Below, piece after piece: positions 1-9,516 of a stretch of 42,042 nucleotides of DNA. The DNA is from Candidatus Saccharimonadota bacterium (lineage in GTDB: Bacteria > Patescibacteriota > Saccharimonadia > Saccharimonadales > JAICHO01): contig JAICHO010000005.1 in assembly GCA_025924835.1 (NCBI GenBank), positions 1 to 42,042 of the forward strand, in the 5' to 3' direction. Position numbers and translations under genes: made by a program. Position 1 is the stretch's first letter, and every line of letters starts with the position of its first letter. The notes beneath the pieces were generated by a model. The model was given only the letters and a program-made list of their open reading frames with translations. It was not told where the DNA came from and did not search any database.

Positions 1-275
1 ATCTGCTGCTGAAGCGCATTGATCTGATTCTGTAACTGGTTGATGGCATCCTGGTAACTGCTGGCTTGTACCTGCAGCTGATTTACTGACTGTTGTTTGG
101 CACTGTTGTCAGCTTGGATTTGCTGTATTTGTTGATTTAGCTCCTCTATGGTGGCACCCTGCGCGAAAGGCGCAATTACAAAACTAGCCCCCATAAGCCC
201 AGTTATCATGAATAACGACAAAACACGGCCGGCGTGTTTAACAAGGGTAATATTTTTTTGTTTTTGTTTTTTCAT
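1..275 (-). CDS. Secreted coiled-coil protein, N-terminus only (probable murein hydrolase activator / PcsB- or EnvC-like); truncated by window edge
   Basis: Reverse-strand reading gives MKKQKQKNITLVKHAGRVLSLFMITGLMGASFVIAPFAQGATIEELNQQIQQIQADNSAKQQSVNQLQVQASSYQDAINQLQNQINALQQQ: signal peptide plus Gln-rich coiled coil, directly downstream of ftsEX. Start could be 275 or 290. Confidence 0.65.
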   Translation of the reverse strand, partial: MKKQKQKNITLVKHAGRVLSLFMITGLMGASFVIAPFAQGATIEELNQQIQQIQADNSAKQQSVNQLQVQASSYQDAINQLQNQINALQQQ

Positions 276-430
276 TACCATAAGCATCATACCACAACCC
301 CGCTAAAACTGCAAGCCAAGGATTCCAGGACCTTTTTTAGACAAGCCCTTGTTTGCGAAGTCAGCGAATCGCAGAAACTGTTAATAGTGTACCCTCACTT
401 ACTGGTTGGTAGTTTTTAGAATGGTAGTTT

Positions 431-1375
431 CTATTTGCTTGACTTAAATTTCAGATACCGCCGCGTAGCCACTGTCGAAGAAACGGCTCCAATTAGTATA
501 CCAATAACTAGCTGGGATGCCAAAATTATCCAGAAACGATCACGGAAATAATTGTTTGCAAATCCAATGTCCAGTAGGCCAAAATTGCTGGCGGCAAAGG
601 CAGAGCCAGATACTACGAAGAGGGAGTTTATGACGGTGACAGATATGATGGCCGAAACGATACCGTAGATAATAGTTTCCACCACGAACGGTCCCCTGAT
701 GTAGGAGGTGGAGGCACCCAACAAACGCATAATTTGCAGCTCGTCACGCCGGTTAAATATGGCCATGCGAATAGTATTAAAGATAATCAACATGGAAACG
801 ATGGCAAAAATAAGCACGCCAACAAGTCCAGCCTCGCGCAAAAACTTAGTACTCTTGGTGATGTTATCCAGGGCCTTTTTCTTGTCGCCGGAGTATGTGG
901 TTTTGCTGGATTGCAGGGCTTGTATTTCTGGTTTTTCAAGATAGTTTTGGATACTTTGCAGCTTGTTCGGATCATTCGGCTTAACATGAATGGTAGCCGG
1001 AAAAGGATTGTCTATTTGGGCCAGCGCTAATTGCAAGTCCATGTTTTCGTCAGTGGGTTTTTGCTGTTGTTTTAGTACGTCCTCTTTGCTTTGATATTCT
1101 ACGCTTTTGACGTTATCGGTGCTGCGCAAGTCGCTCAGCAACTTGTCACGCTGCGCCGGTGTAACGGTGTCTTTTAAGAAAACCGACACGTCAATTTTGT
1201 CGGTTATTTGCTGAATGGTGTGACTAAAAGCAGCATTGGTAACAATAGAAAATAATACGATAGTAAGCGTAATAACCATGACGGCGATAGCGGCGATGGC
1301 CAAGGTAGCATTGCGCATAAAATTCTGGGCGCCGGCCCGTATGATCCGCCCCAGGGTAATCAGACGATGGTTCAT
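431..1375 (-). CDS. ftsX: Cell division protein FtsX (ABC permease)
   Basis: ORF 314 aa; N-terminal TM, extracellular loop, three C-terminal TMs, 'RRDELQIMRLLGAS' motif; overlaps ftsE by 4 nt. Confidence 0.93.
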   Translation of the reverse strand: MNHRLITLGRIIRAGAQNFMRNATLAIAAIAVMVITLTIVLFSIVTNAAFSHTIQQITDKIDVSVFLKDTVTPAQRDKLLSDLRSTDNVKSVEYQSKEDVLKQQQKPTDENMDLQLALAQIDNPFPATIHVKPNDPNKLQSIQNYLEKPEIQALQSSKTTYSGDKKKALDNITKSTKFLREAGLVGVLIFAIVSMLIIFNTIRMAIFNRRDELQIMRLLGASTSYIRGPFVVETIIYGIVSAIISVTVINSLFVVSGSAFAASNFGLLDIGFANNYFRDRFWIILASQLVIGILIGAVSSTVATRRYLKFKSSK

Positions 1376-2067
1376 ATTTTGGAAGTCCCGGGGTTGTACT
1401 CTGCGTTAGCCCGGTCGCTGACAATCCGGCCGTCTTTAATTGTTATGACACGGCGTTTTAGTTTGTTAACAATATCCTGGTTGTGCGTGGTGAGCAGCAC
1501 CGTGGTACCGTAGCGATTAATCTTTTCCAAAATCTTAATGATATCCCAGGCATATTTTGGGTCTAAGTTCCCTGTCGGCTCATCCGCAATTAAAATCTTC
1601 GGCTGGCGCACAATAGCGCGCGCGATGGCCACACGCTGGCGTTCACCGCCGGAAAGTTCCATAGGCATGCGTTTTTCTTTGCCTTTTAACCCCACAATAT
1701 CAAGTACACGCGGCACGGTGTGCTTGATTTCGTTATTGCCGTAACCCACGATTTCCAGCGCGAACGCCACGTTCTCGTACACGTTTTTATTGGGCAGTAG
1801 TTTGAAATCCTGAAACACTACCCCAATCTTGCGGCGCAATATCGGAATGTTTTTGTCCTTTAGTTTGTCGTAGTCAATGCCGCCGATGACAATTTTGCCG
1901 CTGGTTTGGCGCTCCTCACGTGTAAGGAGCTTTAGCAGCGTACTTTTTCCCGCGCCGCTGGCGCCGATAATAATTACGAACTCCTTAGGCTCGACGTGTA
2001 AGGAAATGCGGTCCAGCGCCGTGGAGTTGCGGTTATATACCTTAGTTACCCTATCCAGTAAGATCAT
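1372..2067 (-). CDS. ftsE: Cell division ATP-binding protein FtsE
   Basis: Walker A GASGAGKST, signature LSGGERQR, Walker B ILIADEPTGNLD; adjacent to ftsX. Confidence 0.95.
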   Translation of the reverse strand: MILLDRVTKVYNRNSTALDRISLHVEPKEFVIIIGASGAGKSTLLKLLTREERQTSGKIVIGGIDYDKLKDKNIPILRRKIGVVFQDFKLLPNKNVYENVAFALEIVGYGNNEIKHTVPRVLDIVGLKGKEKRMPMELSGGERQRVAIARAIVRQPKILIADEPTGNLDPKYAWDIIKILEKINRYGTTVLLTTHNQDIVNKLKRRVITIKDGRIVSDRANAEYNPGTSKI

Positions 2068-2117
2068 TCTTATTAGTATAGCAAAACTTCTTAAGTTGCT
2101 TTAGATGACCGTCCTAC

Positions 2118-3206
2118 TTAGTCTTCAACACCTAAGTTGAATTCCAGATAAGACTGGATGAAGGGTTCCAGTTGGCCGTCCAATGTGGCGTCGGCGTCGG
2201 AGGTTTCGTAACGGGTTCGGAGGTCTTTAACTTGTTTGTAGGGATGCAAGACGTAACTGCGAATTTGGTTGCCCCACGCCGCTTGTTCATTGGGGCCTTT
2301 TAGCTGGCGTAAGTCGTCGGCGTGTTGTTCCAATTGTAGTTGGGCTAGTCGCGACCTGAGGATAGTCATGGCCGTTTCTTTATTTTGCAGCTGGGAGCGT
2401 TCGTTTTGGATGGCCACCGTTATGCCCGTGGGGATATGAGTAATGCGTACGGCAGAATCTGTGGTGTTGACACTTTGACCGCCCTTGCCGCCACTGCGGT
2501 AGACGTCAATTTTAAGATCTTTTTCGTCAATGGCAATATCGTCAGGCTGGTCAATTTTAGGCATGATTTCCACCTTGGCAAAGCTGGTTTGGCGCAGGTT
2601 GTCGGCGTTAAACGGGCTCAGGCGCACCAATCGGTGCACTCCGTGTTCGCCCTTGAGTTTTCCATATGCGAACAAGCCGCTTAATTCAAACGTCACGCTT
2701 TTGATGCCGGCTTCTTCCCCGTCCGACTGTTCGATAGTGGCAACAACAAAGCCAGATTGTTCGGCGTAGCGAATATACATGCGCAGCAACATCTGCGCCC
2801 AGTCCTGTGCGTCCGTACCACCGGCACCGGCGTGAATACTAACAATTGCGGCGTGATTATCATAGGGACCGCTAAATAATAGCTCGGTTTTTTGACGATC
2901 ATACCGTTTCTGCGCCTCGTCCAGCTGCTTTTTTAAATCGGCTTCCAGCGAGCTGTCATGGGCAGCTAGCAGTTCTTTGACGTCATTAACCGACTGTTCC
3001 AACTGGCGCCACATGGAAATTCGGGCCTCGGTGTCTGACTGCTGTTTCATAAGGGACTGAGCGCGAGCTTGATCTGCCCAGAGGTTCGGATCGGCAGTTT
3101 GTTGTTGCAGCGCGCTCAAACTACGTTCAAGGTCGGCAATTTTGAGCCTTTGTACCGCATCCGCGATGGCGGCGGCTAGCTCATCGGCCTGTTTTTCAAT
3201 GTCCAT
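2118..3206 (-). CDS. prfB: Peptide chain release factor 2
   Basis: GGQ motif ([21 protein letters not shown]) and RF2-type SPF motif (RLSPFNADNLRQTSFAKVEI); in-frame without frameshift. Confidence 0.95.
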   Translation of the reverse strand: MDIEKQADELAAAIADAVQRLKIADLERSLSALQQQTADPNLWADQARAQSLMKQQSDTEARISMWRQLEQSVNDVKELLAAHDSSLEADLKKQLDEAQKRYDRQKTELLFSGPYDNHAAIVSIHAGAGGTDAQDWAQMLLRMYIRYAEQSGFVVATIEQSDGEEAGIKSVTFELSGLFAYGKLKGEHGVHRLVRLSPFNADNLRQTSFAKVEIMPKIDQPDDIAIDEKDLKIDVYRSGGKGGQSVNTTDSAVRITHIPTGITVAIQNERSQLQNKETAMTILRSRLAQLQLEQHADDLRQLKGPNEQAAWGNQIRSYVLHPYKQVKDLRTRYETSDADATLDGQLEPFIQSYLEFNLGVED

Positions 3207-3221
3207 ATTAGATAGTATAAG

Positions 3222-4511
3222 TTACTTCTGCCATAGGGTTGCCAGGGTTCCGGTGAGTTGCTCGCGCAATTCTTTGGTAGCTGAGCCCAGGAACCCTACG
3301 CCCCACTGGGATTTGTCAAAAAAAGCGTTTGTGATATCCACAATCTGTTCTTTGGTAATAGCACCGATACGGTCCGGTATTTGATAATAATCGTCTATAT
3401 AATCGTCAAAGAAGTAACGGCCACTATACCCAGCGGCGGTCCCGGCCACTGTCTGGCCGCTGCGCTGAAAACGACCTAGTAAATACTGCTGAGCACTAGC
3501 AATATCCCCGGCCGTAACTTCGCCGTTACATATTGAACGGATTTCCTTGGCAATAATCGTAAATAAGGCTTGGGCGTTAGCGGGTGTGATTTGGGCGCCA
3601 AACCACCAGTTGCTGGCACATTTGGTCTGCAAATAATTTGAACTCATATGGTAGACCAAGCCTTTTTCACGGGCTTCGCCCAAAATACGGGAGTGGAGCG
3701 TTTCGGTGAGCATGGTATTAACCAGTCCCAAAGCGTCAGATTCTTGTTCGTTTAATCGGCGACCAATAAACGTATCCATATAAAAGTGCATGTTTTCTAC
3801 GGTGCGATTGGCGATATACAAAGGCTCTTTGAGACCCACCGGGGCTTCGTCAGGCATATCAATGCGGGCCTTGCCTTCGGGCAGTTCCATGCCTTCCAGC
3901 AGCTCCACTAGTCTGGCCTGCCGGGCCGCAGTTATTTTTCCGGCGATTACAAAACGCATATTTTGGGTCATGTGAGTCTTGTTGTAATGCCGACGAATAT
4001 CATCAATTTTGACGTTGGGCATTTGCTTTAAGCGTTCCTGGTCGGTTAAGACTTTGTAGCCATATGCCTGCCTCAGTGCTAGGCTAAGGTGCCGGAAGTG
4101 ATTGTTTGAACGGCTTATCATTTCCTCGCGGACATTGCCAAACTCCGCCTGGAATTCATCCTCTAAAAATAGCGGCTTACTAATCGCCAAAAGCAGCAGA
4201 TCGGCAATACGCTCCCATTCAAAATCGGCGCATTCAGCCTCGTACGTAATATCGTAACTGCCTGTGCTGGCATTGCAGTATGCGCCGTTTTTTTCAAATT
4301 CCGCCTGAAACGAGCGAGCCTTGCGGATAAGCTTATTAGCACCTAGCAGCAAATGCTCCATAAGGTGGGCAGTTTCCCATTTGCCGGGAGGAGTCAAGAA
4401 GTCGCCAGCCCGGAAATTGATCTCTAGGCTCATAACTGTCGCGTCAGGTGTGTGGATGAACAAGCCTTTGGCACCGTTTTTTAATGTAAGCTCTTCTACT
4501 GTATGTCGCAT
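3222..4511 (-). CDS. M16-family (insulinase/pitrilysin-like) zinc peptidase
   Basis: HLMEH = HxxEH zinc motif near the N-terminus, M16-like overall sequence; SD AAGGAG upstream. Confidence 0.88.
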   Translation of the reverse strand: MRHTVEELTLKNGAKGLFIHTPDATVMSLEINFRAGDFLTPPGKWETAHLMEHLLLGANKLIRKARSFQAEFEKNGAYCNASTGSYDITYEAECADFEWERIADLLLLAISKPLFLEDEFQAEFGNVREEMISRSNNHFRHLSLALRQAYGYKVLTDQERLKQMPNVKIDDIRRHYNKTHMTQNMRFVIAGKITAARQARLVELLEGMELPEGKARIDMPDEAPVGLKEPLYIANRTVENMHFYMDTFIGRRLNEQESDALGLVNTMLTETLHSRILGEAREKGLVYHMSSNYLQTKCASNWWFGAQITPANAQALFTIIAKEIRSICNGEVTAGDIASAQQYLLGRFQRSGQTVAGTAAGYSGRYFFDDYIDDYYQIPDRIGAITKEQIVDITNAFFDKSQWGVGFLGSATKELREQLTGTLATLWQK

Positions 4512-4519
4512 GAAACTCC

Positions 4520-7120
4520 TTATTTATGTTTTTTATGTTTAGCTTTAGTCTTGCGCTGACGTTCGGCTTTACGGGCTTTCTTGATTCTGGTTTTCTGCTG
4601 TTTCTGAGCAGCCACGGCCATCTTGGCTGGCACAAAGTCTGTTTCTTTAAATTCGTCGACTTCAACAATCTGGTCGGCATTGTCCACGGACTTGCGCGCC
4701 GCGCGGGTAAGTTCGGTCTCAATGGGCTCATCGTTAACAACTGGCTCGGCACTGAATAAGGCGCGCACGACTTCGTGACGAAGCGTATCCTGCATTTGCT
4801 CGAACATGTGTTGCGCTTGGCGGCGATATTCTACTAACGGATCACGCTGGCCCACACTGATCCAGTGGATCCCTTCGCGCATATGATCCATGTTTTCCAG
4901 ATGCTGCATCCAGAGGTTGTCCAGAACTTGCAGGTAAATGTCCCGCTCGACTTTGCGCATAAGTTCCGGCGTAAAAGCGGCCTCGCGCGCTTCGTAAAGT
5001 TCCATAGCCTCGGTGCGCAGAACTTTGCCAAATTGATTGGCGTCGCTATCAAACAAGCGATCAAGCGTCTCGTCGTCAAATGGGAAGCTTTCCGCTACGA
5101 CTGACTCGTATTGATCCGACGTCAGCAACGGTGACGAAGCCAGTGCTTTTACTTCTTCTTCAATGAAAGCCTTAATACGTTTCTGAATATCGGCTTGCAG
5201 TAGAATTTCGCGGCGCATGGCGTATGTGGCCTTGCGGTGGCGGTTCATGACATCATCGTATTGGACCACGTTTTTGCGGGTATCAAAGTTATAGCCTTCG
5301 ACCTTTTTCTGGGCGCCCTCCAGGCTTTTACTGATAACCCTGTTTTCTATGGGAGTTTCATCGTCCACGCCCAAACGGTCCATGATAGCGCCAATGCGCT
5401 CACCGCCAAAGATACGCATCAAGTCGTCTTCGGTACTGACAAAGAACTGCGTGATACCCGGGTCGCCTTGTCGTCCGGAGCGACCGCGTAGCTGATTATC
5501 AATACGACGCGATTCATGACGCTCGCTTCCTAGTACAAACAAACCGCCCAGTTTTTTGGTCTCGTCATCCAGAACGATATCTGTGCCACGACCGGCGATA
5601 TTAGTAGCCAGGGTGACAGAACCTTTTTGGCCCGCTTTGGCGACAATGGCAGCCTCGCGTTCGTTGTTTTTGGCGTTAAGCACCTGGTGCGGTACTTTTG
5701 CTTTGGTAAGCATGTTGCTGAGCACTTCGTTCTTTTCAATGGATACAGTCCCCAACAATACCGGCTGGCCTTTGTGATGTAACGTAGCAACTTCACGCAC
5801 GATTGACTTAAATTTTCCCTGTTCTGTACGATAAATACGGTCGGTACGGTCTTCGCGCACGACGGTCCGGTTGGACGGTACCTGGATTACATCCAATTTA
5901 TAAACCTGATGGAATTCTTCACTTTCCGTTTCGGCGGTTCCGGTCATACCGGCTAGCTTTTCATACAGGCGGAAATAGTTTTGGAAAGAAATAGTGGCCA
6001 AGGTCATGGATTCTTCCTGCACTTCCACGCCCTCTTTAGCTTCAATGGCTTGGTGCAAACCCTCGTTGTAGCGGCGACCTTTTAGTAGACGACCGGTAAA
6101 GTCATCAACAATTACAACTTCGCCGTCGTGCGTTACCACATAATCTTTGTCGCGGTGGAATAGCGCTTGGGCTTTTAGCGCTTGTTCCAGGTGGTAAATG
6201 GTGCGAATATTGTCGGTGCCGTACAAACTGTCTAGGCCAAGAATTTTTTCGACATGTTCCACGCCTTTGTCAGTCAATACGACGGCTTTGCGTTTTTCAT
6301 CGGTTTCATAATCTTCGTCTTTTTTGAGCTGGCGGGTAACCTTGGCAAATTGGGCATAGGCAGTTCCGCTGGTAACGCTTGGCGCGCTGATAATCAAAGG
6401 CGTACGGGCTTCGTCAATCAGGATGGAGTCAACCTCGTCCACGATGGCGTAATGCAGTTCGCGCTGGCGCAGTTGGTCTGTTTCGCGCACCATGTTGTCA
6501 CGCAAATAATCAAACCCGAACTCATTGTTGGTGCCATAGGTAATATCGGCGCCATAAGCCTCCTGGCGGGTAACGGGCTTAAGCACCTGCATGCGTGGAT
6601 CGTCGTGGTTTTTGTTCTTAAACGATTTGTCATACATGTACGATTCATCGGCAATAATAACGGCCGTTGTAAGTCCCAAAAAATCATACACCTGGCCCAT
6701 CCAGCCAGCGTCACGCTGGGCCAGATAATCGTTAACCGTCACTACGTGTACGCCCTTGCCGGTCAGACCGTTCAAATAAACTGCCAATGTCGCTACCAGC
6801 GTCTTGCCTTCGCCGGTTTTCATCTCGGCCACTTTGCCCTCGTGTAATACCATGCCACCGATAAGTTGTACATCAAAGTGACGCTGGCCCAGTGTACGGC
6901 GGGCAGCCTCACGTACCACAGCGAAGGCATCGGGGAGAATTTTGTCCAGGGTTTCTTTCTGCAGACGGTCTTTGAGCTTTTGAGTCTGTGACTGCAGTTG
7001 TTTGTCGGTCATTTTTTTGTATTTTGGCTCGGCGGCATTAATCTCGCGCACACGGCGGCGCATGCGCCTGAGCGTTTTAGCCTGCGGGTCCCCAAGTACA
7101 CGTTTAAATACTTTGTTCAT
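4520..7120 (-). CDS. secA: Preprotein translocase ATPase SecA
   Basis: MKTGEGKTLVATLAVYLNGL, VHVVTVNDYLAQRDA, GRAGRGTDI-like IAGRGTDIVLD, QLRGRSGRQGDPG; 866 aa. Confidence 0.98.
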   Translation of the reverse strand: MNKVFKRVLGDPQAKTLRRMRRRVREINAAEPKYKKMTDKQLQSQTQKLKDRLQKETLDKILPDAFAVVREAARRTLGQRHFDVQLIGGMVLHEGKVAEMKTGEGKTLVATLAVYLNGLTGKGVHVVTVNDYLAQRDAGWMGQVYDFLGLTTAVIIADESYMYDKSFKNKNHDDPRMQVLKPVTRQEAYGADITYGTNNEFGFDYLRDNMVRETDQLRQRELHYAIVDEVDSILIDEARTPLIISAPSVTSGTAYAQFAKVTRQLKKDEDYETDEKRKAVVLTDKGVEHVEKILGLDSLYGTDNIRTIYHLEQALKAQALFHRDKDYVVTHDGEVVIVDDFTGRLLKGRRYNEGLHQAIEAKEGVEVQEESMTLATISFQNYFRLYEKLAGMTGTAETESEEFHQVYKLDVIQVPSNRTVVREDRTDRIYRTEQGKFKSIVREVATLHHKGQPVLLGTVSIEKNEVLSNMLTKAKVPHQVLNAKNNEREAAIVAKAGQKGSVTLATNIAGRGTDIVLDDETKKLGGLFVLGSERHESRRIDNQLRGRSGRQGDPGITQFFVSTEDDLMRIFGGERIGAIMDRLGVDDETPIENRVISKSLEGAQKKVEGYNFDTRKNVVQYDDVMNRHRKATYAMRREILLQADIQKRIKAFIEEEVKALASSPLLTSDQYESVVAESFPFDDETLDRLFDSDANQFGKVLRTEAMELYEAREAAFTPELMRKVERDIYLQVLDNLWMQHLENMDHMREGIHWISVGQRDPLVEYRRQAQHMFEQMQDTLRHEVVRALFSAEPVVNDEPIETELTRAARKSVDNADQIVEVDEFKETDFVPAKMAVAAQKQQKTRIKKARKAERQRKTKAKHKKHK

Positions 7121-7226
7121 TCACTATCTCCCTAACTGTCAGTGACAGATATATCTGCAATATATGATATTGTACCGCATCAGAGGTGATTTATGCTACG
7201 TAATTTTGCCAACACCTAGCGGGTCA

Positions 7227-7763
7227 TTAGTCACGCGCTTGACGCCGGGCCAAATATGCAAGCCGAGCTTCCCGGGCCAGTATATGCATTTTGATTCCCG
7301 AATTAAGGTATGTTGGGTAACCATGGCCGTTTACTATACGATCAATTTCCTGCCCATCGACCAAAAAGTCAGTGACAGCTACTGTTTCCACGCCATCGCT
7401 ACTTAGTCTAACCCTAACTTCTTTTCGACGCTTCCACCCTAAGCTGATAAGCTCCCAATCCTCCATCAGCTCATTGGCTAACGGGGACAGTTGCAAAATA
7501 TAAGCATCTATAGACTCGCCCTCATGCTCTATTCCTACATACGACTCACCGTCTGGCCCCCAGTTTGGAACTAAAATGTCCCTGGGAGTAGGTAGCCCAG
7601 GGGCAAGTGGCGTATCAGGTGTCTGGTCCATCCGCTGGACCGCTAATGCAGTATCTAAGATAGCGGCGCGTCCTACGAGGCGCGCCCGCTCGCCGGTTAT
7701 GGCATGTATCATCGCCGGATCACTATTAGGGCCATAGGCGGCGTATACAATAAACTCGTTCAT
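7227..7763 (-). CDS. Gamma-glutamylcyclotransferase-like (AIG2/GGCT fold) protein, hypothetical
   Basis: N-terminal VYAAYGPNSDPAMI resembles the YFAYGSNL motif followed by a GR..ILD..LA segment; motif-level similarity only. Confidence 0.5.
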   Translation of the reverse strand: MNEFIVYAAYGPNSDPAMIHAITGERARLVGRAAILDTALAVQRMDQTPDTPLAPGLPTPRDILVPNWGPDGESYVGIEHEGESIDAYILQLSPLANELMEDWELISLGWKRRKEVRVRLSSDGVETVAVTDFLVDGQEIDRIVNGHGYPTYLNSGIKMHILAREARLAYLARRQARD

Positions 7764-7823
7764 TATTAATATTATAACAGGAATTGTACTAAAAGCAATA
7801 AGTGTTAAGCCTGCTACATTAGG

Positions 7824-8192
7824 TTAAATGTCAGAGGGGTCGCGCTTGAATTTGTTGATTAGACGCTGGCGCAGGTGCGGATTGTCGTGAGTTTCTTTGT
7901 ACTTTTTGAGCTGATTTTTTAGCTTCTGTTCCACGATATCTATGGCGGCATACATATTGATAGTTGATTCTTTAATGGTGATCACCTCGTGCGGCAAATG
8001 CATGATGACTTCGCAAATACAATTTTTTTTGGTTTTTAATACTTCTTCTTTGAGAATAATTTCGCCGTGTAGGCTGCTGCGGGCATGGCGTGATACATAG
8101 GTGTCCAGCTTGCCGATTTTTTTGGTCGCGTAGGTAAATAGTTTGGCGTCAATATGCATGTGGACACCACGAACGTCAAGTTTCTCGATCAT
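7824..8192 (-). CDS. hpf: Ribosome hibernation promoting factor / sigma-54 modulation family
   Basis: 122 aa; typical IRGxxhxIdakL..Y..kKigkL..y and YAAIDxxxxKLxxQLkKYKe motifs. Confidence 0.88.
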   Translation of the reverse strand: MIEKLDVRGVHMHIDAKLFTYATKKIGKLDTYVSRHARSSLHGEIILKEEVLKTKKNCICEVIMHLPHEVITIKESTINMYAAIDIVEQKLKNQLKKYKETHDNPHLRQRLINKFKRDPSDI

Positions 8193-9484
8193 ATTGTTGT
8201 TTTCCCTCCCATATAAGATTGTAAGACATCCGGTACGCGGACACTGCCATCGGCGTTTTGATAATTTTCAATGATGGCGGCTAGTGGTCGTTCTGAAAAT
8301 GCCGTGGCGTCATTTGTGTGTACCAGCTGAATGGAACCATCACCGCGGCGAACTTTGGTCTGCATACGGCGCGCTTGGTAATCGGTAATGTAATCAGCGG
8401 TGTGGGTTTCGCGGTATTTGCCCTGCCCTGGCAGCCAGGCTTCTATGTCAACGCCGCGGGCATTAGGGCCGCCAATGTCTGCCGTACATTTTGTCAATAC
8501 CTGGTAGGGTAAACCGAGTTGTTGCATCAGATATTCCTGAATAGCAACCATAAAAAAGTGCTCATGCAACGAGTGCTCGGGAAGATTAAAGCTTTCCATT
8601 TCCAGTTTATTAAACTGGTGCAGCCGGATGATACCCTCCATATCCTTACCGTATGTGCCTGCCTCGCGTCGGAATGCGGTCGTGTAGCCAACGTACCGCA
8701 GCGGAAATTCTGCTTCGGGCAGAGTTTCACCCATATACATGGGCGCCATGGTGTGTTCGGCACTGGCATTGAGCCACAGATCTTCGTCTTCCAGCTTGTA
8801 GGTTTGCTCCTCTTTGTTCAGCCGGCCCGTGGCTTCAAAAACTGATTTTTTGGCAACGGCTGGTGGCAAAACCGGTATAAAGGGCTTGGAGCTAACATCT
8901 AGGTTATTGTCCTGGATGATTTGTTTAAGGACAGCTTCATCAGTTAAATGGCCAAGCGCGAACTGCCACAAGGCAAATTCCAGCAAAACCAAATCGCCCT
9001 TTAGATAGACAAACCTGGAGCCCGCAATTTTGGCGCCCCTTTCTTTGTCAAGCCAGCCCTTGGCCTCGGCAATTTCGGCATGGTTTTTCGGCTCGTAATC
9101 AAACTGCGGCTTATCACCCCACTGCTTACTGACGACATTGTCGTCCTCGCTGGCACCTATTGGCACGTCATCCAGCGGCATGTTGGGGACTTTTTTAAGC
9201 AGTGTCAAAAAGGTGTCGTTTACGGGCTCTAAAAGCGCTTCGGCCTCCGTCACTTGCTGTTTAACCTCACGGCCACGTTCAATCTGTTCTGCCGATGGGT
9301 TGCCGCCCTTTAAGGCATCCGCCAACTGGTTGCGTTCGGCACGCAAGGTTTCTATTTTTTTGGTCAGCTCACGCCGCTCCGCATCGGTTTTTAAAAGGTC
9401 GCTTACGCTTACGTCGTAGCCTTTTTGCTTGCTCTTTGCTTTGACCAAATCGGCATTGTCCCGAATAAACTGGATATCTAGCAT
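8189..9484 (-). CDS. serS: Seryl-tRNA synthetase
   Basis: N-terminal coiled-coil arm, class II motifs (FRREAGTYGKDMEGIIRLHQFNKLE; TAFSERPLAAIIENYQ); stop TGA overlaps hpf start. Confidence 0.97.
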   Translation of the reverse strand: MLDIQFIRDNADLVKAKSKQKGYDVSVSDLLKTDAERRELTKKIETLRAERNQLADALKGGNPSAEQIERGREVKQQVTEAEALLEPVNDTFLTLLKKVPNMPLDDVPIGASEDDNVVSKQWGDKPQFDYEPKNHAEIAEAKGWLDKERGAKIAGSRFVYLKGDLVLLEFALWQFALGHLTDEAVLKQIIQDNNLDVSSKPFIPVLPPAVAKKSVFEATGRLNKEEQTYKLEDEDLWLNASAEHTMAPMYMGETLPEAEFPLRYVGYTTAFRREAGTYGKDMEGIIRLHQFNKLEMESFNLPEHSLHEHFFMVAIQEYLMQQLGLPYQVLTKCTADIGGPNARGVDIEAWLPGQGKYRETHTADYITDYQARRMQTKVRRGDGSIQLVHTNDATAFSERPLAAIIENYQNADGSVRVPDVLQSYMGGKTTI

Positions 9485-9516
9485 ATAAAATAGTATACCG
9501 TATTACGTATACTGTA

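Noticed and set aside
6254-6847. 197-aa plus-strand ORF antisense to secA
   Set aside because: Lies wholly inside the strongly supported secA gene; no recognisable family or RBS; shadow ORF.
8179-8192. Possible alternative genetic code (UGA recoded to Gly as in some CPR lineages)
   Set aside because: serS ends with an in-frame TGA at its conserved C-terminus and RF2 is encoded, so UGA acts as stop here.
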